A DNA stretch of 64,000 nucleotides. Source: Candidatus Iainarchaeum sp. GTDB taxonomy: Archaea; B1Sed10-29; WALL01. The notes below the pieces were generated by a model. That model was given only the letters and a program-made list of their open reading frames with translations, made no database searches and had not been told where the DNA came from. Made by a program: the position numbers and the translations under genes. The stretch lies in contig JAGMCR010000013.1 in NCBI GenBank assembly GCA_023129115.1, positions 26,726 to 90,725 of the forward strand. Reading direction: 5' to 3'. Shown piece by piece: positions 24,759 through 34,352 of the stretch; positions within the stretch are counted from its first letter, which is position 1; every line of letters begins with the position of its first letter.

Positions 24759-27122
24759 ATGGAATTCAAGCCAAGGGTCAACTCCCCCCTGGACGCGCTG
24801 GAAGACGCCGCAGGCCGCAGCATTTTCGTGGGCCGCAGCCAGGCCCTCCACCGCAAGTACGGCCGCGAGGGCGCCCTGCTGCTGGGCAAAGTCGCGGAAC
24901 AGGAAAAATACGGCGAGTTCGTCTACCTCGACGCATTGATGCCCCACACCATTTTCGTGTGCGGTTCAAAAGGCTCTGGCAAAAGCTATTCGATATCAAT
25001 CATCGCCGAGGAATTGATTTACAAGAACCCAAATGTCGCAGTCGTAATCATCGACCCCATCGGCATCTTTTGGTCCATGAAGTACCCAAACCAGGAAGAG
25101 TCCGAGCTCGACGAATTGATTCGCATGGGCCTCGCGCCGCGCGGCGTCGCCGAGACGCGAGTCTTCGTCCCGTACGGTGTCCGCAACACTTTGCCGCGCG
25201 ACACCTACGACAAGACGTACGCACTGCGCCCCGCCGACTTGAACGTGGACGACTGGTGCATCACTTTCGACATCGACCGGTTCTCCCCAACCGGCCTGCT
25301 CCTCGAAAAAACGCTCGAAAAAGTGTTCAACGGCTACAAGACCACGGACAAAAAGCACGTGAACCCCAACCCGGACTACGGCCTCGAAGAAATAATCAAC
25401 TGCCTCAACAACGACGCAGAGCTTTCCTCGAAGACCAAGGGCTTCAAGACGGACTCGCGCCGCGCGCTGACGTCCCGCTTCGAGTCGGCAAAGTCGTGGG
25501 GCATTTTTTCCGCGAGCGGCACTCCGCTCGTCGAATTGTGCCAGGAGGGCAAGGTCTCTGTAATCGACGTCTCGTTCCTTGACGAAAAAGTCAACGCGCT
25601 CGTCATCGGGCTGCTCGCGCGAAAGATTCTTAACGCGCGCAAGCTCGCGACGCGCAAGACCGCGATGAAGCGGCTCGCCGTGTCCATGGAGGAAGTCCTG
25701 GAGACCGGCATCCCGCCGACGTGGCTGTTCATCGACGAGGCCCACACCCTGATTCCCTCGGGCTCGCAGAAGACCGCCGCCTCGGACGCGCTCATTGAGT
25801 ACGTGAAGCAGGGCCGCCGCCCGGGATGCTCGCTCGTGATGGCGACGCAGCAGCCCGCCGCGCTCGACACCAAAGTCCTCTCGCAGCTCGACCTGCTGGT
25901 CTGCCACAAGCTCACGTTCGACGACGACATCAAGGCCGTGTTCAAGCGAATGCCCGCGGGCATCCCCAAGGAGTATTCCGCCCGATTCATCAAGACGCTC
26001 CCAATCGGGTATTGCTTGATTGGCGACAGGAGCGACCACACGAACAGGGTGTTCGCCGCCAAAATGCGGCCGCGGTTCTCGCAGCACGAGGGCCGCGAGA
26101 CGCGGAGCGTCGACTTCGAGGAGACCCTGTCCGCGGAACAGGTGGAAGAGCTTGTCGTAAAGATGGTCAAGAAGCAATTGGTCGACTTCGGCCGCGTGAA
26201 CCTTTCCAAAATAGACCAATTGGCCCGCACCATCAACAAGCGCTACGGCACCAAAGTCTCTGCCAAGTCAGTGGTCAAGGCAATCGAGGGCGCGGCGGTG
26301 GACAACGAGCAGCTCGTGCTGAAGGAAATCCTTGAGCAGGAGCAGGCCGCGGCCGAGGACTTGCCTGAAGAGCCGGCGCCCGAGGCGCCGAGCGGCGAGA
26401 ACCTGCTGGCGTTCACTTCCCAAATCAGCGCGGAGCGGGCGAAGGGCCTGGCATTGAAGCAGCGCAAGGCGAAATTATTCGGCTTGTTCGGGGACGAGGA
26501 GTCCTTGAAGGACCTGCGCATCGAGTACTGGCCGGTGTACAAGGTGGAGTACGACTATTACCAGGGCAAGGGCTTCAAGCGCTTGGTGTGCTACGTGGAC
26601 GGCATGAACGGCGAATTGTTGAGCGTCGGCAGGGCGGGGATGGCCTCGACGCGCGGCGTGGGCCGCTTGACCACAATGAACAAGAGCAAGCGCAAGATAA
26701 TCGCGGCCCTGCGCAAGGGCAAGCAGGCGAGCGCGAAGGGAATCGCGGGCGTCGCCGAAATCACCGAGACGACCGCGCGGGCGAACGCGGAGGAATTGGC
26801 CGAGGACGGCCTGCTCTCTTATCGCGACGACGGCCGCGCCCGGACTTACGTGCTGAAGGAGCAGTTCGACCTGCCGCAGAAAATCAATGTGCCGGAGTAC
26901 ACTACTCTTGAGTCGCAATTAACGATGGGCGAGGCGAGCGGGTTTGTCCCCACGCCCCGCATCACACAGGAGTCTGTTTCCGACATCCCCGCGATTTTCG
27001 GCGAAGTAAAAATCAAGTCTGTTTCTTTCGTGTACCGCCCGGTCTACCACGCCTCGTTTGCCTCCACGAAGGGCCCCCGCGACGTCTACATAGACGGCAT
27101 TGACGGGGCGGTGGCAAGATGA
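24759..27122 (+). CDS. HerA/FtsK-superfamily ATPase with winged-helix C-terminus
   Basis: 787 residues. An N-terminal barrel-like region (SIFVGRSQALHRKYG) precedes Walker A CGSKGSGKSYS (about residue 70) and Walker B TWLFIDEAHTLIP, with a later QQPAALD sensor-like motif. This is the hexameric DNA-pumping ATPase family (HerA, VirB4, TraG). The C-terminal part has two copies of a YWPVYKVEY...YVDGMNG type module flanking a winged helix (IAGVAEITETTARANAEEL). TATTTATAC at 24727-24735 gives a leaderless start. It overlaps the next gene by ATGA, so that protein is a likely partner. NurA is not present. Confidence 0.85.
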   Translation: MEFKPRVNSPLDALEDAAGRSIFVGRSQALHRKYGREGALLLGKVAEQEKYGEFVYLDALMPHTIFVCGSKGSGKSYSISIIAEELIYKNPNVAVVIIDPIGIFWSMKYPNQEESELDELIRMGLAPRGVAETRVFVPYGVRNTLPRDTYDKTYALRPADLNVDDWCITFDIDRFSPTGLLLEKTLEKVFNGYKTTDKKHVNPNPDYGLEEIINCLNNDAELSSKTKGFKTDSRRALTSRFESAKSWGIFSASGTPLVELCQEGKVSVIDVSFLDEKVNALVIGLLARKILNARKLATRKTAMKRLAVSMEEVLETGIPPTWLFIDEAHTLIPSGSQKTAASDALIEYVKQGRRPGCSLVMATQQPAALDTKVLSQLDLLVCHKLTFDDDIKAVFKRMPAGIPKEYSARFIKTLPIGYCLIGDRSDHTNRVFAAKMRPRFSQHEGRETRSVDFEETLSAEQVEELVVKMVKKQLVDFGRVNLSKIDQLARTINKRYGTKVSAKSVVKAIEGAAVDNEQLVLKEILEQEQAAAEDLPEEPAPEAPSGENLLAFTSQISAERAKGLALKQRKAKLFGLFGDEESLKDLRIEYWPVYKVEYDYYQGKGFKRLVCYVDGMNGELLSVGRAGMASTRGVGRLTTMNKSKRKIIAALRKGKQASAKGIAGVAEITETTARANAEELAEDGLLSYRDDGRARTYVLKEQFDLPQKINVPEYTTLESQLTMGEASGFVPTPRITQESVSDIPAIFGEVKIKSVSFVYRPVYHASFASTKGPRDVYIDGIDGAVAR

Positions 27123-28162
27123 TGCGGGAGCTGGCGAGGCAGCATTACATTGAGACCATGAGGCGGCTCCCGAAGTATGAGGGCGTCGGCGAGAGCTTCC
27201 ACGACAGGGAGGCGGAGCGCTACGCAGACTTTTACACGCTCGGCCCCCGGCAGGGCGCGACCCTGGCGAACCTGCGGGAGCACGGCAGCGAAGAGCACCC
27301 CGAGGGCCTGAACGAGAAGAGGGTCACCGAGTGGCTCGCCTCAAAGTTCGTGGATGAGCAGGCCATGGCGCTGAGGCTTGTGCCGGGCCTTGCCCCGGAC
27401 CCCGAGTTCAAGAAGATGGCCGACGTCATGGCGCACTGCCGCGAAATCATCAGGAACAAGTTCGGCGAGGGCACCAAGGAGTTCAAGAGCTTCCGGCTCA
27501 AGCACCTCCGCAACACGCTGGTTGACTATACCAACATGTACTTGTACGGCCCGAGGGGCAAGGTCGACCGGGGCTGGCTCAAGAGCAGGATTGAAAGGTT
27601 CGACTACTTGTGGGCAGTGCCCGGCTGGGACCCGCACCCCGAGTTCGCGGGCGTGGGCGAGCCAATCAGGCGGCTTCGGGAGAGGCAGGAACAGGCCGGC
27701 GCAACGCTCGATGAGCCACTGGCGCCAAGGGCTTCGTCGCTGCTCCGCGCCGTCAAGCCCGGGGAAACAACTCCTACTCCAACACCAGAACTGGGGGTGT
27801 CGCCAGAACAGTCTCCGACGCCAACCGGGGGGACGCCAAAACCGGGGACGCCTGCTCCAACGCAAGAACCGGGGGTGTCGCCAGAATCGGCGACACCCCC
27901 AATTGCTGAGGCTGGGGAACCCGAGAAGCCAATTCCCGTGCTGAAGCAGGAAGAGGAAGAAGACGTGCTTTCCCTGCTGAAAAAGGAGACCCAAAATGAC
28001 CTGCTCATCCACGCCCGCACCCTGGCCATGCTCAAGCCAGGAAAAAAGGTGACCATGGGAGACGTGGACCTATTGTCGTCTAAGATTATGGACCGCGGCA
28101 TTGGCTACGAGGACGCGAAGAAGATAGCCAGGAAAATCATGGAGCAGGCAAGGCAGGGGTAG
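27119..28162 (+). CDS. Modular island protein with Pro/Thr linker and shared C-terminal tail
   Basis: 347 residues: a helical N-terminal 200 residues (LNEKRVTEWLASKFVDEQA..., FRLKHLRNTLVDYTNMYLYG), a linker with two PGVSPE/LGVSPE-type Pro/Thr repeats, and a C-terminal domain of about 60 residues (NDLLIHARTLAMLKPG...GYEDAKKIARKIM). That last domain recurs at the ends of the proteins at 29161 and 31194, so it may be a docking module for a common partner. Co-translated with the HerA-like ATPase. Function unknown. Confidence 0.65.
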   Translation: MMRELARQHYIETMRRLPKYEGVGESFHDREAERYADFYTLGPRQGATLANLREHGSEEHPEGLNEKRVTEWLASKFVDEQAMALRLVPGLAPDPEFKKMADVMAHCREIIRNKFGEGTKEFKSFRLKHLRNTLVDYTNMYLYGPRGKVDRGWLKSRIERFDYLWAVPGWDPHPEFAGVGEPIRRLRERQEQAGATLDEPLAPRASSLLRAVKPGETTPTPTPELGVSPEQSPTPTGGTPKPGTPAPTQEPGVSPESATPPIAEAGEPEKPIPVLKQEEEEDVLSLLKKETQNDLLIHARTLAMLKPGKKVTMGDVDLLSSKIMDRGIGYEDAKKIARKIMEQARQG

Positions 28163-28167
28163 TTGCC

Positions 28168-29094
28168 ATGAAGGCGAAGAGCAGCAGGCACAGGGTTGAG
28201 GAAGGCATTCGCGGCTCCCCCAAGAACCGGACTGAGCAGGTCGTCCATTTCCTGGAGCCAGGCAAGGACCTCCACATCAAGGACATAACCCAAGAGGCCT
28301 ACAAATATTTCGACATTGACCGCAAGCAGGTCCTGTCCACACTCATGCAGGGGGCAAAGGGGCCCGGCGCTTTTTTCGAGAGGATTAAGCCCGCCCATTA
28401 CCGCCTGACGCCCCTGGGCAAAGAGCTCCAGAAGCTGGTCGAGCTGCCGCCCATGCGCGAGCTCCCGCCCGAGCCAGAGCCCGAGCCGCCGAAGAGCATT
28501 GAGGAAGCGCTGGAAGAGGAGTACTTCAGCATCACGGGCAAGAACCGCTCCAGCAAGCGCGTGCAGGATTCGGCAAAGCGCTTCAGGAACCTTTTTTTGA
28601 CGGGCGTGTGGGCAACCGCGGAAAGCGAGGCGCCCAAGGGCTCGACCAGCGGCGTGGTGCGCAGGAAGAGGAGGCGCATCCTGTCCTGGATTAGCACCCA
28701 CAAGCGGAACGCTTCGGAGCTCGCGAGGCTTGTGCAGGGCGAGCGCGAGTTTATGTACCCCGAGCTCATGAAGGACGCCAAGCCACACCCCGAGCTCGCG
28801 GAAAAAATGACTGTGCCAGTGAAAAAGCAGGCTGTCGAGCGCTGGGACTTGGGTGCGAAGTACGACGACGCCATTTTCGCGGTGTGCAGGGAAAGGGAGT
28901 GCACGCCCCAGTTCCAGGACCCGCGCTTCACGGCGAGCGACACCAGCCGCCACCTATTGCTGGCCATGCTGGTGAGGGACGCCCGGGAAGAGGTCGAGTC
29001 ATGGGAAAACCCACCCAAGGCCTACGAAAAGGACAAGCTCGGCTATCTGAGGAAAATTGTCGAGAACTGGGTCAAAAACAAGCACAAGGGTTGA
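28168..29094 (+). CDS. Winged-helix protein of the modular island
   Basis: 308 residues, basic. Residues 18-90 form a winged helix (RTEQVVHFLEPGKDLHIKDI ... HYRLTPLGKELQKLV). A Pro/Glu linker follows, then a basic helical half (RVQDSAKRFRNLF, VRRKRRRILSWIS). The start lies five bases after the preceding stop, so it is part of the HerA-like operon. Probably binds DNA; no family recognised beyond the winged helix. Confidence 0.65.
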   Translation: MKAKSSRHRVEEGIRGSPKNRTEQVVHFLEPGKDLHIKDITQEAYKYFDIDRKQVLSTLMQGAKGPGAFFERIKPAHYRLTPLGKELQKLVELPPMRELPPEPEPEPPKSIEEALEEEYFSITGKNRSSKRVQDSAKRFRNLFLTGVWATAESEAPKGSTSGVVRRKRRRILSWISTHKRNASELARLVQGEREFMYPELMKDAKPHPELAEKMTVPVKKQAVERWDLGAKYDDAIFAVCRERECTPQFQDPRFTASDTSRHLLLAMLVRDAREEVESWENPPKAYEKDKLGYLRKIVENWVKNKHKG

Positions 29095-29097
29095 TTC

Positions 29098-29157
29098 TGT
29101 CTAGACGTTTAGATTAAAACCCTACTATTTTATAAACTGTCTAGACATTTAAATTAA
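29098..29157 (+). promoter_or_regulatory. Double operator around a TATA box
   Basis: TGTCTAGACGTTTAGATTAA (29098-29117) and TGTCTAGACATTTAAATTAA (29138-29157) are direct repeats 40 bases apart, each starting with the palindrome GTCTAGAC. TTTTATAAAC lies between them, and the ATG follows four bases after the second repeat. The second site covers the expected transcription start, so binding would block initiation. Confidence 0.82.
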
Positions 29158-29160
29158 TTA

Positions 29161-31128
29161 ATGGAGAAGCGCGGCAGGAAGAAGGGCTACAGGTACACGA
29201 AGTACGACCCCAAGCGCTATTACTCTCCTGGCGACGCCCGCATCGAGGTTTGGAAGCGCATCGAGAAAAAGGAGTTTGAGAAGGGCTTCTTCTCGTACAA
29301 GGAGAACCGTGTGCTCGCCATCCAGATGCTCGTCGCGAAGCTCGTGCGGGACAAGGGCCTCCAGGTAAGCGAAATCACGAGGGACCACTTCAGGGAACAC
29401 GGCATGGACTGCCTGATTACTTATTTCAAGTCCAAGGAAAAGGCGCTCCGCGCCGCGGGGTTTTCCGACGAGTTAATCACGACCAAGCCGGCGGAGCACG
29501 ACGTCAGGGACATTCGGAGGGCCGTCCGGCTCATCAAGGGCGTGAAGGCCTCGGAAGACATTGACGACACCTTGGACGGGCTGCACCGCAAAGTCTTCGG
29601 CAATGTGCCCAAAAAGATTGGCTACCGCTATCTCCTGAAACTCGCGGAGGAGCACACCGGAATTAAATACCGCACGCTTTACCAGCTCTTCAACCCGAAT
29701 TACGCGCGCTTCAAGAAGTACAGCCCCCGGCTCCGGGAGGAAATCCACGCCATCCGCGAGCAGTGGGGCCTCGAGGGAGAGACGGAGCCGGGCGAAGTGA
29801 AGCGCCCGGTGCACGTCCCGGGAGAAAGCCCGTTCAAGATGAGGGGCCTGACCGCCGAGGAAAAAACGCTCCTGCAGGACATACGCACGGGCTTCAGGAA
29901 CTGGGACTTGACCTTCCTCTCGAGGAAGAAAAAGATTCCTGGCAATGTATGGACTGTCCTGATACTCCCCGAGGTCAGGAAGCTTTCGAAAGAGCTGCTC
30001 AAGAAAAGCCCTGAGCACGAGCCCAGGCTGCTGAGGATGCTCCGCAGGATGTACAAGCGCTCAAGCCACCGCACGCGGGGCGACAAGCTCCTCGAGAGAG
30101 TCAAGGAGTCCCTCGAGAGGGAAATGCTCCTCGGCGGGCCAGAGACAGGAAAAACGCGGGAGCTCCGGCTGCCGGCAGGCGTGCTGGACAAGCTGCTCCC
30201 GTTCATGACACCGAACCGCCGCCTCCAGGAAGTGCTCGAGGAGGCACAGCAGTACTTTCCCGAGTTGAGTTTCCCCCAGGCCGAGGCCGCGGTCTATCTC
30301 GACAGGAGCAGTATTGACCCCCACATCAACCTGTCTTTCTTTGGCGGCGATTACGTGCGGACCAAGAAGGGCGAGGAGGCAGCGGCGTCCATTCTCCTGC
30401 CGCCGAAGCTTGGGACCCCGGCGAGGGAAGGGCTCGACCAAAAGCGCCTGCAGGAAGAGTCGGCCCGCGAGGAAGTGGAGCGGCTGAAGCGCGTGGCCGA
30501 AGAGGAATTGACCCCGGAGGAGAAAGAAGAACTGTTTGCCGACAAGGCACTGGAGGACTTCACCAGCGCCACCGGCGTCAAGGGCATGGTCGCCCAGCGG
30601 TTCAGGAACTATGTCAGGGCAGGCCCAGAGCATGATGTCAAGACACCGTCGGAGCACGCCACGAAGGAAGAGTTCAGGCTGCTGGGGCAGGAGATCCCCA
30701 AAGCCGGAATCGGCTTCAAGCAATGGCAAATCAAGCAGTGGCTCTCGAGGTACCTTGCGCACCCCGAGCTCAAGAAGTACCGGCGGGAGGACGAGCCGCT
30801 CCATGAAGTCGAGGAAGAGCCGCCCGAGATTCCGGTCCCAAAGACCAAAAAAAGGAAGAAAATCGGGCCGCCAGAGCCAAAGAAAGAAGAAGAGCCCCCG
30901 AAGCCCGCCGGCCGGCCCAGGGAGGTAAAGTCCCTGCTCGAGGGCCTCTCGGCGGCGGACCGGAAGAACTTTGACAGCCAGGCCCGCGGCCTCCTCAGGC
31001 AATGCGGTGGAGACGCCAGAAAGGCGACGGACCTGCTGGCCCAGAGCGTTTCGCGCCTGGGCTACGGCCCCCGCGAGGCCAGCAGGATAGCAGCCAAAAT
31101 AGTCGAAATAGAGAAAAAACTCTACTAA
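29161..31128 (+). CDS. Modular DNA-binding-like protein (homing-endonuclease-repeat-like N-terminus)
   Basis: 655 residues. Residues 1-205 are a module shared with the next gene: VAKLVRDKGLQVSEITRDHF...FKSKEKALRAAGFS resembles the homing-endonuclease-associated repeat (small DNA-binding helices ending FGS-x-x-xAlxaAGl), then YRYLLKLAEEHTGIKYRTLY, a helix-turn-helix-like stretch. About 232-330 is a helical module also in the next protein; about 455-545 (DFTSATGVKGMVAQRF...WQIKQWLSRYL) recurs at the end of the 34353 protein; the last 60 residues are the shared tail. No nuclease motif seen. Own operator-flanked promoter. Confidence 0.65.
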   Translation: MEKRGRKKGYRYTKYDPKRYYSPGDARIEVWKRIEKKEFEKGFFSYKENRVLAIQMLVAKLVRDKGLQVSEITRDHFREHGMDCLITYFKSKEKALRAAGFSDELITTKPAEHDVRDIRRAVRLIKGVKASEDIDDTLDGLHRKVFGNVPKKIGYRYLLKLAEEHTGIKYRTLYQLFNPNYARFKKYSPRLREEIHAIREQWGLEGETEPGEVKRPVHVPGESPFKMRGLTAEEKTLLQDIRTGFRNWDLTFLSRKKKIPGNVWTVLILPEVRKLSKELLKKSPEHEPRLLRMLRRMYKRSSHRTRGDKLLERVKESLEREMLLGGPETGKTRELRLPAGVLDKLLPFMTPNRRLQEVLEEAQQYFPELSFPQAEAAVYLDRSSIDPHINLSFFGGDYVRTKKGEEAAASILLPPKLGTPAREGLDQKRLQEESAREEVERLKRVAEEELTPEEKEELFADKALEDFTSATGVKGMVAQRFRNYVRAGPEHDVKTPSEHATKEEFRLLGQEIPKAGIGFKQWQIKQWLSRYLAHPELKKYRREDEPLHEVEEEPPEIPVPKTKKRKKIGPPEPKKEEEPPKPAGRPREVKSLLEGLSAADRKNFDSQARGLLRQCGGDARKATDLLAQSVSRLGYGPREASRIAAKIVEIEKKLY

Positions 31129-31131
31129 TTC

Positions 31132-31190
31132 TGTCTAGACGTTACGATTAATACCACTAGCTTTATATAATGTCTAGACGTTACGATTAA
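31132..31190 (+). promoter_or_regulatory. Double operator around a TATA box, second copy
   Basis: TGTCTAGACGTTACGATTAA occurs identically at 31132-31151 and 31171-31190, 39 bases apart, with CTTTATATAA between them and the ATG three bases after. Architecture and sequence match the operator at 29098, so one regulator should control both genes. Confidence 0.85.
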
Positions 31191-31193
31191 TCA

Positions 31194-34100
31194 ATGCCCA
31201 AGGGTTTGGAGGAAAGGAAGCTCGGCCGCAAGCCCGGCTTTAAGTTCCCGAAGGTCGAGCCGGACAAGCTGCGGCCAATAATCAAGGATTATCTTGAGAA
31301 GAAAAGGGATTCGCTCGCGGACGGCTTCTGGACGCACGAGGACCAGGCGGCGACTGCGGTGCGCATGATGGTCGGGAAGCTCGTGCGGGACCGCGGCCTG
31401 CAGGTGAGCGAAGTCACTCAAGACCATTTCCCTGAGTTTGGCATGGGGAGCGCGCTTAGGGTTTTCGGCTCGAAGGAAAACGCGCTCAAGGCCGCGGGGT
31501 TTTCTGACGAGCTAATCAATACAAAGCCGGCGGAGCACGATGTCGCGAGCATTCGAAACGCGGTCCGCTTGATTGAGGGCGTCAAGGGCCCGGGGGACAT
31601 TGACGAGGCTTTGCACAACTTGCACCGCAGGGTGTTCGGTGATTCTCCCAAGCGGGTCAGCTATCGTTATTTGCTGAAGCTCGCGGAAGAATACACGGAC
31701 ATCAATTATCGCACGCTTTACCAGCTCTTCAACCCGAAGTATTCCCGGTTCAAGGATTTCGACAAGGGCCTCAAGGACGGCATAAAAGCAATCCGCAGGC
31801 ACTGGCGCATCGGGGAAAAAGTGGCGGTGAAGCGTGAAGTGTACTCGCCGCTTGACCGCGGTTTGCTGGAGAAGCGAAAGCGGGCGAGTGCCGACGAGCG
31901 AAAGGCGGCTCACTGGTTTAACGTTAATCTCAAGGATGCTAGTACTGCTTCCGTCGGGGGGCTGAGGCGCGGCCTCACGGTATTGCCGCTGCTTTCGCAC
32001 GAGGTGCGTGTGGCAATCCTCGCGCGCCTTAAGCCTGAGAACTATGACTATCGCGTGTCTTTCAGGAAAGGCGTCGTGGGGTTGACTACGAAGGAGCGGG
32101 AGGCGATAAGGCCGCACGTGCCCCCCGGGCTCAAGGAGCTTTTTGACGAAATCCCGCTTGGCGGAGTGGACCTGGAGCTGCCTTCGGCAAAGGCGGCTGA
32201 GGAAGACTTGTGGGAGAAGCAGAGGGAGCTCCAGAGGCTGGAGACCCAGAAACTGATTGAGGAGTGGAAGGAAGAGCTGCTGGAAGAGGGGGAGAGGCAA
32301 TTGCGGGAGAAGGCGAGGGACGAGCAGGACTACCAGAAAATGCGTAGGGCAGAGGAAGAAAAGCTGGAGAGGCAGCGCAAGGCGGAGACGTGGAGGCGCT
32401 TGCTGAAGGAGAAGAGGGCGGAGCAGGAAAGGGAGGGGAGGGAGAAGGCGCTTGAGGAAAAGAAGAGGCAGCGCCAGGAAATGAAGCAGAAGCTGTTCGA
32501 GGAAAAAGAGGAAAAGAAGCGCTTGGGGATGGAGGCGAAGCGGCTCAAGAAGCAAAAGGAAGAGCAGGAGCGCGAGGCGCAGAAGGAATGGGAAAAGCAG
32601 CAAAAAGAATTGCAGAAACAGAAAGAAGCCGCGGAAGTTGTCGAGAAAGGCGTTGCCTTCTTGGAGGAGTCGGCTGAGGGAGAGGGTTGGTTCGTTAGTT
32701 CTAAGGAGCGTGTGGACCGGGTCCCGCTTTCGTTCTTGTCGGGGGAGCTAGACAAGCCTGGCCCGAGACTAGGGAAGTATTTTGATGGCATGTCCTCCGA
32801 GCAGCTGGAGCGCGTGAAGGCGGCTGCAGACAAAAACGCGGCAAAGCAGGCGGCGAAGAAGGCGGTGAAGCAAAGGGCGGTGGAAGAGCAGGAGCTGGCG
32901 AGGCGGGAGGCCTGGGCGAAGAGACAGGCGGAAATGGAGAAGGCTCGGGCGAAGAGAAAAGAGGAAGTGGAGAAGGCTCTGGAAGCGAAAGCCGGGGAGG
33001 AAGCGAGGCTAATCAAGGAGCTCACCGAAGCCAGCGCCCCAGACCTCCCTGCCATGACACATACCCAGAAGATTTACGAGTTCGGCCGCACGCACAAGGG
33101 CTTCAGGACAAACGAATTGATGGCGTGGCTGGAGGCACGCGATCCAACCATCTCGCGCAATCGCCATGGCGTGTACTATGCTATTGGGCGAATGTACAGG
33201 AACAAAAAAGAGCTGTCCAAGACGGACAGCGTCTACACTTTTACTCCGGAGGGGGAGCGCAGCATCAAGCTCCACGAGGGCCTCAAGGGGAAGAGAACCC
33301 CAGAGACCATGGCCGAAAGAATCTTCTCTTTGGTAGAGCCGGGAGTGGGGTATTCAAGCCACTGGCTTATCGAGAACCTGTCCAAGCATTACAAGGAAGA
33401 CAAGGACCTGGACTCCAAGACGTTCAGCACCAAGATTCACGCCAGCCTGCACACCGGCCTTCTCTTCGAAAGGCCGGACTATGTTTATTTCCTGACGCCC
33501 AGGGGGGTCGAGAACAGGAAGCCGATTGCGTCCGTCCATGACCTCAAGGAAGCGCTGGGCGAGCCCCCCGCAGAAATTGCCGGCGAGGCCGTTGAGCTGG
33601 AGATTGGCGGCAAGCCCAGAAGGGTCGTGCTCACCCCCAAAGAAAAGGAGATCCTGGGCAAGCTCCGTGGCGGCTTCGAGAAAAAGACTTTGCGCTTTGT
33701 CGCCACCGAAAGGTTCCTCCAGGCTTACGGCAATTTGATAGTGCCGGAGGTGGAAAAGCTGGCACTGAAGTTCCTCAGGGACAACCCGACTGCCGGGGCA
33801 CTTGAGACCCTGCGCGTTATAGTGGGCACCATGTACGCGGACCCCAAGACGGCGAGTGCCGGCAGGATTATCAGCAACGTAAGGGCAGAGCTCGCCAAGG
33901 AAGGCATTGAAGTAAAAGAGCCAGCCCCGCAGAAGGCGGTTGCGCCCGAGGGGCCCAGCGCCACGGAGGAAGAGCTCTGGGCGGAAATAATTGCGCGGCA
34001 GAAAGAAGAGGAGAAACAAAAGAAGAAAGAAGAGCCAAAAAAGCCTTCAGGCGCGGGGAAGCCGGGCAGGGCAAAATTCGGGGAAGAGCGCCCGCCCGTG

Positions 34101-34283
34101 TCGCTGAAGGACTTGCCGGCCACAGAACAGTACAACCTCGCTGTCCAGGCCCGCAACCTGCGCAAGAAGTTCAGCCCCAGCCAAGCCGTGCGATTCCTGG
34201 CCGAGCAGATAGAGGCCAAGGGCTACGGCAAGGCCGACGCAGTAAGAATAGCAAAGGAAATCCTGGAGAAAGAAAAGCAATAG
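31194..34283 (+). CDS. Large modular DNA-binding-like protein with coiled coil and tandem winged helices
   Basis: 1029 residues in clear modules. Residues 1-205 are homologous to the N-terminus of the previous protein. About 330-475 is a long charged coiled coil (EEEKLERQRKAETWRRLLKE). About 480-560 is one copy of the GEGW helix-turn-helix repeat that is present twelve times in the next protein. About 610-780 holds two winged helices (ends VYTFTPEG and VYFLTPRG). About 795-895 is the module shared with the previous protein, and the last 60 residues the shared tail (YNLAVQARNLRKK...GKADAVRIAKEIL). Structural or SMC-like role is possible but no ATPase is present. Confidence 0.68.
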   Translation: MPKGLEERKLGRKPGFKFPKVEPDKLRPIIKDYLEKKRDSLADGFWTHEDQAATAVRMMVGKLVRDRGLQVSEVTQDHFPEFGMGSALRVFGSKENALKAAGFSDELINTKPAEHDVASIRNAVRLIEGVKGPGDIDEALHNLHRRVFGDSPKRVSYRYLLKLAEEYTDINYRTLYQLFNPKYSRFKDFDKGLKDGIKAIRRHWRIGEKVAVKREVYSPLDRGLLEKRKRASADERKAAHWFNVNLKDASTASVGGLRRGLTVLPLLSHEVRVAILARLKPENYDYRVSFRKGVVGLTTKEREAIRPHVPPGLKELFDEIPLGGVDLELPSAKAAEEDLWEKQRELQRLETQKLIEEWKEELLEEGERQLREKARDEQDYQKMRRAEEEKLERQRKAETWRRLLKEKRAEQEREGREKALEEKKRQRQEMKQKLFEEKEEKKRLGMEAKRLKKQKEEQEREAQKEWEKQQKELQKQKEAAEVVEKGVAFLEESAEGEGWFVSSKERVDRVPLSFLSGELDKPGPRLGKYFDGMSSEQLERVKAAADKNAAKQAAKKAVKQRAVEEQELARREAWAKRQAEMEKARAKRKEEVEKALEAKAGEEARLIKELTEASAPDLPAMTHTQKIYEFGRTHKGFRTNELMAWLEARDPTISRNRHGVYYAIGRMYRNKKELSKTDSVYTFTPEGERSIKLHEGLKGKRTPETMAERIFSLVEPGVGYSSHWLIENLSKHYKEDKDLDSKTFSTKIHASLHTGLLFERPDYVYFLTPRGVENRKPIASVHDLKEALGEPPAEIAGEAVELEIGGKPRRVVLTPKEKEILGKLRGGFEKKTLRFVATERFLQAYGNLIVPEVEKLALKFLRDNPTAGALETLRVIVGTMYADPKTASAGRIISNVRAELAKEGIEVKEPAPQKAVAPEGPSATEEELWAEIIARQKEEEKQKKKEEPKKPSGAGKPGRAKFGEERPPVSLKDLPATEQYNLAVQARNLRKKFSPSQAVRFLAEQIEAKGYGKADAVRIAKEILEKEKQ

Positions 34284-34352
34284 TAGTTTCATCCGTATTC
34301 AATATCTCCCGCAAACAAAGGTCTTTATAAACTACTCCTGCGTTTATTGCGT

